NCBI GenBank assembly: GCA_007116095.1
Contig: SKJD01000494.1
Span: 1 to 5,147, forward strand
Direction: 5' to 3'
Length of the DNA: 5,147 nt
From: Candidatus Hydrogenedentota bacterium
GTDB lineage: Bacteria; Hydrogenedentota; Hydrogenedentia; Hydrogenedentales; SCBR16-9
Shown here: positions 1 to 4,818 of the stretch, in pieces
Layout of the letters: each line of letters starts with the position of its first letter
How positions within the stretch are numbered: the stretch's first letter is position 1
Notes under the pieces: model-generated
Databases searched by the model: none
Told to the model about the DNA's origin: nothing
What the model saw: the letters and a program-made list of their open reading frames with translations, nothing else
Program-made: the position numbers and the translations under genes

Positions 1-67
1 ATCGCCGATAGTTCCACCCTGGCAAGAAGAACCCCCATAATGCGTAAAAGCGGCCGGCAAGCCCTAT
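1..67. other. Short non-coding edge downstream of the sigma-54 activator
   Basis: These 67 bases lie after the stop codon of the minus-strand regulator. I see no convincing terminator: the only hairpin-like element is GC-rich around 51-63 with stems of about 3 bp. A minus-strand ATG at 36-38 opens a frame that stays open to the window edge (12 codons), but it has no Shine-Dalgarno sequence, so I do not call it as a gene. Confidence 0.3.
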
Positions 68-1699
68 TCAGGAGCTCGGACGCTCTTCCCGGAGGTAGCT
101 GTAGCGCAAGGTGTTGGGTTGAATGCCCAAAGCCCGGGCCGTGGCGGCATAGTTGTGGTCCAGCAGTTCCCAGGCGTGGCGCGCATAGGCCTGCTGGATA
201 TCTTTGATGGGGCGGATTGCCCCCGGATTTTCCGGTAGACGCCAGGAGGCGACCGTGTATTGGCCCTGGAGCGCTGGCGTTGTCACGGGAGCGGAGTCCG
301 CGTCTTCGAGGTTGCGCTCCTCCTCCAGGGCTTCGGCCACACTGATGCCCAACATGACCGCCCGGTCGAGTATCTTGATAAGCTGACGCACGTTGCCTGG
401 CCAGTCATGGGCCTGTAACAATTCCCGATCGTCCTTGCGAAGTTTGGGAACAAAGTTTTCCTCCACCAGTTGCTTCAGGTGTTCCGTCACGATGATGGGG
501 ATGTCATCCCGTCTGTTGCGCAGGGGCGGCGCCTGGATGCTTAGCGTGCTGATCCGGTGGAAGAGGTCTTCCCGGAAACGGCCCTGCCGGATGAGGGAAT
601 GTAAATTCTGGTTGCTCGCTGTGATCAAACGCAGGTTTACCTGGGTTGTGGGACGTTCCGCGCCGACCGGGGTCACCCAGCCGTCCTCCAGCACGCGCAA
701 CAATTTCGCCTGTACCTCTAGGGGCAGCTCTGAGAGTTCATCGAGAAATAGAATGCCTTCGTCGGCCGCCACCAGCTTACCGGGCCGCGCCGTCATTGCC
801 CCGGTGAAGGCTCCTTTTAGGTGCCCGAAGAGGTCGGCATTGGCCAGTTGGGCGTTTCCGGCGTAGTAGGCGCAATTGACCGCCACCATCGGGCCGTTGG
901 CGCGGTTGCTTCCCTCCCAAATCAGGTGGGCCACATGCTCCTTGCCCACGCCGGATTCTCCGGTTATCAGAACGGGGCGGTCGGCCTCGGCGCAACGTTG
1001 GATACGTATTTTCAGGCGGCGGATCACCGGGCTTCGACCGTGCAGCAGGTACTTAAAGCCCATCCGCCGGAATATTTTTAACGTGCTGCGGTCCCGATGG
1101 TTCATCTCCAGGCGCGCCAGTCGGCCGATGACCTCGGGATAGACACTGTCGTCCTGAAACTTGAGGTATTGCCCCAGCGCGGCCTGAATCAGATCGAACC
1201 AGTCCGCCTGTTCTTCGGACATACGGGGGAATTGCTGCTGCGCGGACAGATTGGGGTCCAGACGCGCCAACTCCAATAAAAACTGACATTCCAGCAGATC
1301 GTCCAGGTCAAAATACGCTGCGAGGGCGGCGGTATTGGTGGCGCCGTCCTTAAAAACGGGGGTGGCGATCGCTTCAAATTTTTTCCGCTCCGCATCCAGA
1401 TAGCCCCGGCCACAATGCCAGATGATCTTCGTGCCGGCCTCCGCAAGCTCCCGGGCGGCTTGTTGCAACTCGGTCCAGGTGCAATAGACCCCGACGCCGC
1501 AGACGTGGATGACGTCAAAGGCTTCCCGCGCCATGCCCTGCAAGGTCTGGGCGATGCGGTTGGCGCTGCTCGCCCGGATGGCCGCCTCAGGAAGTTTTAA
1601 TGCCGCCACCGCCGCCGCACAGGCGCCGTCAATGCCGAAATACGTAACGATGGCCGTTCTGCCCCTTGTGGCGGCATGGGTAGGTCTAAATGCGGACAT
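68..1699 (-). CDS. Sigma-54-dependent transcriptional activator with degenerate DHH-like N-terminal domain
   Basis: This 543-residue bacterial enhancer-binding protein should remodel the RNA polymerase-sigma-54 closed complex by ATP hydrolysis. Visible in the AAA+ domain (about 220-450): Walker A GESGVGKE at 247-254, the sigma-54-contacting GAFTGA loop at 296-301, Walker B GILFLDE at 315-321, the arginine-rich FREDLFHR segment at 375-382 and sensor II WPGNVRQL at 433-440. A Fis-type helix-turn-helix fills about 515-537 (ATARALGIQPNTLR). The N-terminus (about 14-140) is not a receiver, GAF or PAS domain that I recognise. It resembles a DHH phosphoesterase: FGIDGACAAA at 21-30 matches the DxDG motif with the first Asp gone, and IIWHCGRG at 92-99 sits where the DHH triad would be. 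It is therefore probably a non-catalytic ligand or nucleotide sensor (inference). The ATG follows GAGGAGGGG (1702-1710) with close spacing. The gene is divergent from the 74-residue gene. Family call very sure, N-terminal domain call tentative. Confidence 0.95.
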   Translation of the reverse strand: MSAFRPTHAATRGRTAIVTYFGIDGACAAAVAALKLPEAAIRASSANRIAQTLQGMAREAFDVIHVCGVGVYCTWTELQQAARELAEAGTKIIWHCGRGYLDAERKKFEAIATPVFKDGATNTAALAAYFDLDDLLECQFLLELARLDPNLSAQQQFPRMSEEQADWFDLIQAALGQYLKFQDDSVYPEVIGRLARLEMNHRDRSTLKIFRRMGFKYLLHGRSPVIRRLKIRIQRCAEADRPVLITGESGVGKEHVAHLIWEGSNRANGPMVAVNCAYYAGNAQLANADLFGHLKGAFTGAMTARPGKLVAADEGILFLDELSELPLEVQAKLLRVLEDGWVTPVGAERPTTQVNLRLITASNQNLHSLIRQGRFREDLFHRISTLSIQAPPLRNRRDDIPIIVTEHLKQLVEENFVPKLRKDDRELLQAHDWPGNVRQLIKILDRAVMLGISVAEALEEERNLEDADSAPVTTPALQGQYTVASWRLPENPGAIRPIKDIQQAYARHAWELLDHNYAATARALGIQPNTLRYSYLREERPSS

Positions 1700-1738
1700 A
1701 TCCCCTCCTCATTTCCGAATTCCCGAATGCGCACGATG

Positions 1739-1751
1739 CTCAAACTTTGAG
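1739..1751. promoter_or_regulatory. 13-bp palindrome over the activator promoter (operator candidate)
   Basis: CTCAAA-C-TTTGAG is a perfect dyad with a one-base centre. It overlaps the end of the minus-strand -10 element and covers the predicted transcription start, the classic place for a repressor or autoregulator to block polymerase. That role is inferred from position; no other copy was seen in the window. Confidence 0.35.
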
Positions 1752-1758
1752 TATAACA
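1750..1758 (-). promoter_or_regulatory. Extended -10 promoter for the sigma-54 activator gene
   Basis: On the minus strand the sequence is TGTTATACT: a TGn extension followed by TATACT, five of six matches to the sigma-70 -10 consensus. No good -35 hexamer lies 17 bp upstream (TGAAAA at best), which is common for extended -10 promoters. It predicts a leader of roughly 45 nt before the ATG at 1699. Confidence 0.45.
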
Positions 1759-1809
1759 GGTAAAAATTGTATTTTCATCTCGGTATGCCAGCAGAAGCCA
1801 GGCATGGAA

Positions 1810-1839
1810 CTGTCGGGCTAAATCCATAAGCGATATAGA
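1810..1839 (+). promoter_or_regulatory. Weak sigma-70-like promoter candidate for the structured leader
   Basis: TATAGA (1834-1839) could act as a -10 box, with CTGTCG (1810-1815) 18 bp upstream as a poor -35 (three of six matches). A start near 1846 would place the transcript's 5' end just before the first stable hairpin at 1849. The match is weak and rests mostly on that fit. Confidence 0.2.
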
Positions 1840-1848
1840 CTTGGGGTA

Positions 1849-1961
1849 TATGCCGAGCAATTGGCATGATTCTGGATATTACAAGAGTCACTTGGTGCTG
1901 CGCCGGTGACTTTTCACGGTAATAGACGGGTGAACCCGTCGTCAGGCGGCACAAACGGGTT
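1849..1961 (+). promoter_or_regulatory. Structured 5' leader with serial hairpins ahead of the 74-residue gene
   Basis: Three hairpins follow one another on the plus strand. H1 (1850-1867) is ATGCCGA-GCAA-TTGGCAT, seven pairs including one G-U, closed by a GNRA-type GCAA loop, with a possible T1849-G1868 wobble outside. H2 pairs 1883-1891 with 1906-1914 (nine pairs, one G-U) and, inside, GGTG 1894-1897 with CGCC 1901-1904. H3 (1925-1940) is GACGGG-TGAA-CCCGTC. The 3' arm of H3 can instead pair AACCCGT (1933-1939) with ACGGGTT (1955-1961), so two stems compete just before the ribosome binding site at 1973-1978. The G-U pairs in H1 and H2 work only if the plus strand is transcribed. It may be an attenuator, a riboswitch-like leader or a small RNA; I recognise no known family. 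Confidence 0.45.
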
Positions 1962-1987
1962 TCAGGCAGGAGAAGGAGTAGTTACCC

Positions 1988-2212
1988 ATGGAAAGACATG
2001 ATCAGATTCGGATGGCGGGCAACCTGGTAGAGCAGTTGGAAATCCTGGGCTTTACCGCCAATGAGATTCACAGCATCGCGCAGTACATGATGGCGCACGC
2101 CCGGCATCTGGGCAAGTACCAGACGGCTTCACCGGAGTCGGAGGGGGAGAGCGAAGAAGTGGGGGAGCCTAAGCCGGGGAACTATAAGCGCATCAAGATA
2201 CAGCCGAATTAA
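1988..2212 (+). CDS. Unrecognised 74-residue protein
   Basis: I do not recognise a family. The first half (about residues 5-42) is probably helical, with regularly spaced Leu, Ile, Met and Ala (NLVEQLEILGFTANEIHSIA), and could be a two-helix or helix-turn-helix-sized module. From about 45 to 60 it is Ser/Glu-rich and acidic, then the tail turns basic (NYKRIKIQPN). There is no signal peptide, membrane segment or cysteine, so it is likely a small cytoplasmic protein. The start is well supported: AAGGAG at 1973-1978, nine bases before the ATG, within a purine-rich AGGAGAAGGAG run. It is divergent from the sigma-54 activator and converges on the heptosyltransferase gene, sharing its last 20 bp. 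The long structured leader suggests post-transcriptional control. Confidence 0.75.
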   Translation: MERHDQIRMAGNLVEQLEILGFTANEIHSIAQYMMAHARHLGKYQTASPESEGESEEVGEPKPGNYKRIKIQPN

Positions 2213-3260
2213 AGGGTTCCGGGGCGGTCACAGGCGCCAGCCAGGGAGCTGCGGCAGCCAGGACCCGGTCCGGTGTTATCTGTGTCATGCAGCGGTGGTC
2301 GGTCACGCAGACAGGTTTCTGGCAGGGGCCGCAATCCACGTCGACCCGCAAAACTTCGCCTTGTTCCCAGGGGCTGTCCGTGTAGCGGGGTGATGTGGAG
2401 CCCATGATGCACAGAACAGGCTTCTTAAAGGCAATGGCTACATGCCGCGGACCGCTGTCATTGCCGATGAAGAGATCGCAGCAGGCGATCGCCGCTTTCA
2501 TACGGGCGATGCTCGGCGTTTCCGCCTGGAAAGGCACAAAGTGCGCTGATTGCGTCGTTCTCAGCACCGCGTCCCGGGTATCCTCCTCGCCCGGGCCGGT
2601 CAGGAGCAAGCATTGCGCCCGGTAGCGTTCGGTGAGCGCATCGGCTACCTGGGCATAACGCGTCGCCGGCCAGCATTTGCTGGGCCCGAAGGCCGCGCCG
2701 GGCGCAATGCCCACTACAGGTTTGTTGGGGTCGAGGTTGGCCCGTACCGCGCTTAATTCCTGCGCGTCTGCCGCAAGTTCCAGACCCTGATCATCGTCCA
2801 CGCAGCCCAGTGGGGCGATCAAGTCCAGGTATTCCTGGGCCATATAAATCGGGGCGATCCTGCCCTGCTCCCGGTAGGGGGGGATACGTTGGTTCAGCAG
2901 CAAGCTACGGCCGCCCCGGGCATAGCCGACACGACAGCGAGAGCCGCTCAGCCAGGCCAACATCGCCGCACGGAAAGCGTGGGGGAAGATTACGCAGATA
3001 TCCCGTGCAAAAGGCGCTAGATTGCGGCTTTCCCGCAACATCCGAGGCAGCCCCATGCGGCCGGGGAATGGATGAAGACCGCCGATCCACGGTATGGACT
3101 CCAACAAAAGACAGGCCGCAGGCTTGCCCGCCACATGTAGCGCTGCATCGGGGAAACGTTGGCGCAGCGCCCGCAAGGCGGGAGTACACATGGCGACGTC
3201 TCCGAGCCAGTTTGGGAGCAACGCCAGAATATTGCGGGGATTGTCGGGGAGTTTAGGCAT
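2193..3260 (-). CDS. waaF: ADP-heptose:LPS heptosyltransferase (glycosyltransferase family 9)
   Basis: This enzyme transfers L-glycero-D-manno-heptose from ADP-heptose to the growing lipopolysaccharide inner core on the cytoplasmic face of the inner membrane. Its 355 residues match the usual WaaF length (about 350). Visible hallmarks: the N-terminal LPNWLGDVAMCTPALRALR (15-33), the mid-protein PGAAFGPSKCWPATRYA (187-203), the sugar-nucleotide-binding GNDSGPRHVA (266-275) and the Cys-rich C-terminal region around DCGPCQKPVC (309-318) and DHRCM (321-325), all typical of heptosyltransferase II. The ATG is the only plausible start before the conserved motif, yet there is no Shine-Dalgarno in front of it. 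It is probably the last gene of a unit with the membrane protein and zinc-ribbon genes upstream. Its stop lies inside the 3' end of the convergent 74-residue gene. A WaaC-type (heptosyltransferase I) role is less likely given the GPSK-WP motif. Confidence 0.93.
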   Translation of the reverse strand: MPKLPDNPRNILALLPNWLGDVAMCTPALRALRQRFPDAALHVAGKPAACLLLESIPWIGGLHPFPGRMGLPRMLRESRNLAPFARDICVIFPHAFRAAMLAWLSGSRCRVGYARGGRSLLLNQRIPPYREQGRIAPIYMAQEYLDLIAPLGCVDDDQGLELAADAQELSAVRANLDPNKPVVGIAPGAAFGPSKCWPATRYAQVADALTERYRAQCLLLTGPGEEDTRDAVLRTTQSAHFVPFQAETPSIARMKAAIACCDLFIGNDSGPRHVAIAFKKPVLCIMGSTSPRYTDSPWEQGEVLRVDVDCGPCQKPVCVTDHRCMTQITPDRVLAAAAPWLAPVTAPEPFNSAVS

Positions 3261-3276
3261 GGATAATGGGGTGCTT

Positions 3277-3288
3277 AATTGATCAATT
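3277..3288. promoter_or_regulatory. 12-bp perfect palindrome upstream of waaF
   Basis: AATTGATCAATT is a perfect 12-bp dyad ending 16 bp before the waaF start codon, within a 96-bp gap between it and the membrane-protein gene. Its position suits an operator, or part of an internal AT-rich promoter, but no clear -35/-10 pair is visible. The centre is a GATC (Dam-type) site. Function is inferred. Confidence 0.3.
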
Positions 3289-3356
3289 GCAGCGCCAGGG
3301 CTTGATTGGGGACGGATTCAATGCGGCATGGTGACGCCATACATTTTCGGAGGAAT

Positions 3357-3743
3357 TCAGGTGGTGTCCCGGTTGCGTTCCTGTACCCGGGCTCCCAGCT
3401 TTTCCAGAAATTCATTGTCGCCCAGGGTCTCCAGGTAGCTGCTGCGTCGATCCTGATACTCCTGTCGTAAAATTTGCATCGTATCCAGGGCCGCTTGCAG
3501 GAGCAATACCCCCAGAAACAGGACGATGGCCCCGAGAATCATGGCAAAGCGTAGGGGATTGTCCTGGTAATCGAACATATGGGCTCCCAAAAGCAGGACC
3601 GGGGGTGTTGCCATCAGAAGATAAAAACTCCTGGGGCGACGCCGATGCGCTTCGACAAAGGCGCGCCAGAACACCGCCCGCAGGGTGATGAGCTGTTTTG
3701 GCAGAGCCGGATGCTGCATGGCGTTGGGTTCCTCTTGGGTCAT
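3357..3743 (-). CDS. Small membrane protein with two predicted transmembrane helices
   Basis: Family not recognised. The protein has a basic N-terminal stretch (FWRAFVEAHRRRPRSF, 25-40), a hydrophobic segment at about 40-57 (YLLMATPPVLLLGAHMF), a short polar loop and a second hydrophobic segment at about 66-87 (FAMILGAIVLFLGVLLLQAA). A charged, probably coiled C-terminal tail follows (ILRQEYQDRR onward). By the positive-inside rule both ends should face the cytoplasm. It lies 6 bp after the FmdB-like gene, so the two are almost certainly co-transcribed. The start is uncertain: the ATG at 3741-3743 has no good ribosome binding site, while an internal ATG at 3717-3719 (residue 9) follows GAGGA (3730-3734) by 10 bases and may be the true start, giving 120 residues. 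Confidence 0.75.
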   Translation of the reverse strand: MTQEEPNAMQHPALPKQLITLRAVFWRAFVEAHRRRPRSFYLLMATPPVLLLGAHMFDYQDNPLRFAMILGAIVLFLGVLLLQAALDTMQILRQEYQDRRSSYLETLGDNEFLEKLGARVQERNRDTT

Positions 3744-3749
3744 AATAGC

Positions 3750-3968
3750 TTAGTTCGGTGAGCAACCCCCGCCTTGGAGTTGGCAGCATTGTGAATTGCC
3801 ACAGCCTACCGGCTCGGGGGCTTTTACGCCCTGAATCGGCGCGATGTGGCTCAACTGCTTTTCCAAGGCATCCGCACCGCAGTGTTCACAAACCGGATTT
3901 TCCCCCTGACGCACGAGCAATTCTTGTTCCGTCTCGCAATTCGTACAGATATAACCGAATAATGGCAT
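3750..3968 (-). CDS. FmdB-family zinc-ribbon protein
   Basis: This 72-residue protein opens with MPLFGYICTNC, the form of FmdB/CxxC-CxxC regulatory-type zinc ribbons, followed by a second CEHC knuckle. C8, C11, C27 and C30 should bind one zinc. Family members are usually annotated as putative regulators, but their role is not established. The tail is unusual for its size: four more cysteines (56, 61, 62, 69) in GCGNSQCCQLQGGGC, perhaps a second metal or redox site. I chose the ATG at 3966-3968 because it restores the conserved start and lies 11 bases after AGGAG (3980-3984). The in-frame GTG at 3978-3980 overlaps that Shine-Dalgarno and is unlikely. It is the first gene of a probable unit with the membrane protein and waaF. 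Confidence 0.88.
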   Translation of the reverse strand: MPLFGYICTNCETEQELLVRQGENPVCEHCGADALEKQLSHIAPIQGVKAPEPVGCGNSQCCQLQGGGCSPN

Positions 3969-4028
3969 GATTATAAGCACTCCTGAAAAACAGCTTGAAA
4001 TAAGTACCTTTAGCGTGTACTGACGTTA

Positions 4029-4063
4029 GCACCCTGCTGCGTGATCGGGCACCTTCAGGCACC
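4029..4063 (-). repeat. Three phased GGTGC repeats upstream of the FmdB-like gene
   Basis: GCACC on the plus strand (GGTGC on the minus strand) occurs at 4029-4033, 4049-4053 and 4059-4063, spaced 20 and 10 bp apart, so all three lie on one face of the helix. The two nearest copies are GGCACC separated by TTCA. They lie just downstream of the -10-like box at 4066-4071. Tandem protein-binding sites are possible, but chance cannot be excluded for 5-bp units. Confidence 0.3.
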
Positions 4064-4065
4064 CC

Positions 4066-4071
4066 ATTTTA
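4066..4071 (-). promoter_or_regulatory. -10-like element for the fmdB-membrane protein-waaF unit
   Basis: The minus-strand hexamer TAAAAT matches the sigma-70 -10 consensus at five of six positions. No recognisable -35 lies 16-18 bp upstream. It would give a leader of about 90 nt, which includes a small dyad AGTAC (4003-4007)/GTACT (4017-4021). Weak on its own, but it is the best candidate in the 190-bp gap. Confidence 0.3.
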
Positions 4072-4086
4072 CACCATGCGACCGGG

Positions 4087-4105
4087 AAAACGCACTGGGG
4101 GCGTT
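4087..4105 (-). terminator. Weak intrinsic-terminator-like hairpin after the PilZ gene
   Basis: Read on the minus strand, AACGC pairs with GCGTT across a 7-base loop, and the 3' arm ends in TTTT. The stem is only 5 bp and the U-tract short, so it would be a weak terminator at best. It lies about 55 bp after the PilZ stop codon and before the FmdB-like unit's promoter candidate, a sensible place for one. Confidence 0.25.
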
Positions 4106-4158
4106 GTAATTTCATAGGGCTGTCCCGGAACCTCGTTTACATGAGGCGGCAGGGCAAG

Positions 4159-4587
4159 CTATTTGGGTAAGGCAGCCAGCAGGTCCTGAGGCGGAACGAT
4201 GCCATGCTGGGTCATTTCCTGCTCTACCCGCTCCGATTCCGCCGCATGGGTGAGGATGATGTGGCAGAGGGGCGTCAAGCTTTCGGGGTGGATACGGGCA
4301 AAAGCAATGGCCACGCCCTCGTCATCGATCCGTGCGACATGGCCCTGAGCCCGGATGCGGCAGGCTTCCCCTGCAAATTCCAAGTCGAGAATTATCCGGA
4401 CGGGATGCCCCCTGGGCAAGTAACGCTCGGTGCTGAGCAATGCTCCGCCCAGGCTGAGGTCCCGGGTGTGCGCCTCAATATGCAAACCGCAATCAAGATG
4501 AATTTCCGCATTGAGCTGTACCGGAGCCCGCGTGAATTGCCGTTGTTCCTGCTGTGTTGTCTTTGGCTGGGGATTTCCTGCTGGCAT
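4159..4587 (-). CDS. PilZ domain protein (probable c-di-GMP receptor)
   Basis: This 142-residue protein is essentially one PilZ domain, which binds cyclic di-GMP and passes the signal to motility, pilus, secretion or polysaccharide machinery. Both halves of the binding signature are present: RQFTR (RxxxR) at 16-20 and DLSLGG (D/NxSxxG) at 43-48, so binding should be intact. A beta-barrel-like pattern follows (VRIILDLEF, IRAQGHVARI, VAIAF). The C-terminal tail (from about 100) is a likely helix with no partner domain, so it is a stand-alone adaptor. I moved the start to the ATG at 4585-4587 because AAGGAGG (4595-4601) lies 7 bases upstream. The longer frame to 4647 adds 20 residues with no ribosome binding site. 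The output target cannot be read from this window. Confidence 0.9.
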   Translation of the reverse strand: MPAGNPQPKTTQQEQRQFTRAPVQLNAEIHLDCGLHIEAHTRDLSLGGALLSTERYLPRGHPVRIILDLEFAGEACRIRAQGHVARIDDEGVAIAFARIHPESLTPLCHIILTHAAESERVEQEMTQHGIVPPQDLLAALPK

Positions 4588-4599
4588 GGTGACGCCTCC

Positions 4600-4741
4600 T
4601 TGGCAACCAGGTTGTAGTGGCGACATCCCTAAACAGGGACTTGCCAACCAAGCTTCTGGATCGCTGGGCTGTCGGTCACTGCGTTACAGGCCCACACGAC
4701 CGTTTCGCAGGCCGGACTCTGGAGGAAATGGCAGTGCCTCC
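4600..4741 (-). promoter_or_regulatory. Structured leader of the PilZ gene
   Basis: The 231 bp before the PilZ gene contain no convincing gene. On the minus strand several dyads line up: GGAGG/CCTCC (4737-4741 with 4721-4725), CGGTC/GACCG (4698-4702 with 4673-4677), a perfect TCCCT-GTTT-AGGGA hairpin (4626-4639), and TTGGCAA (4641-4647) facing TTGCCAA (4600-4606). The last arm runs directly into the Shine-Dalgarno. A local hairpin CCTGG-TTG-CCAAGG with one bulge can pair the same bases and cover part of it. Such competing folds could tune translation; no known riboswitch family was recognised. Confidence 0.3.
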
Positions 4742-4747
4742 GATTAC

Positions 4748-4753
4748 ATTCTA
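4748..4753 (-). promoter_or_regulatory. -10-like element for the PilZ gene
   Basis: TAGAAT on the minus strand matches the sigma-70 -10 box at five of six positions. The region 17 bp upstream (CCCCGG) is not a -35 match. A start near 4741 would produce a leader of about 150 nt beginning at the first dyad arm. Confidence 0.25.
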
Positions 4754-4818
4754 CCACAAGACATGATTTGCCGGGGCCGCCCGGATGGGAAAATGTATAA
4801 CTGGCGACGGCCTGGCGC

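Noticed and set aside
1..38. Minus-strand ATG at 36-38 opening to the left edge as a possible next gene
   Set aside because: Only 12 codons are visible, with no Shine-Dalgarno; too little to support a gene.
393..1142. Long plus-strand frames (393-866, 821-1081, 876-1142) inside the sigma-54 activator
   Set aside because: They are antisense to conserved AAA+ motifs, show arginine/serine-rich shadow composition and lack ribosome binding sites.
1597..1860. Minus-strand frame of 87 codons covering the promoter region of the activator
   Set aside because: It overlaps the well-supported start of the activator in another frame and has no recognisable domain.
1841..1877. Sigma-54 -24/-12 promoter for the 74-residue gene
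   Set aside because: The GG-N10-GC match lacks the TGGCAC and TTGC context; the TTGGCA match at 1861 lacks the -12 GC.
1883..1914. Hairpin 2 as a strong intrinsic terminator
   Set aside because: Only four T residues follow, all used in the stem; more likely part of the leader fold, though attenuation is not excluded.
2810..3256. Plus-strand 148-codon frame inside waaF
   Set aside because: Antisense to conserved heptosyltransferase motifs, with Arg/Pro/Gly-rich shadow composition.
4588..4741. Known c-di-GMP riboswitch (GEMM) before the PilZ gene
   Set aside because: I could not find the GEMM core motifs; the dyads do not follow that architecture.
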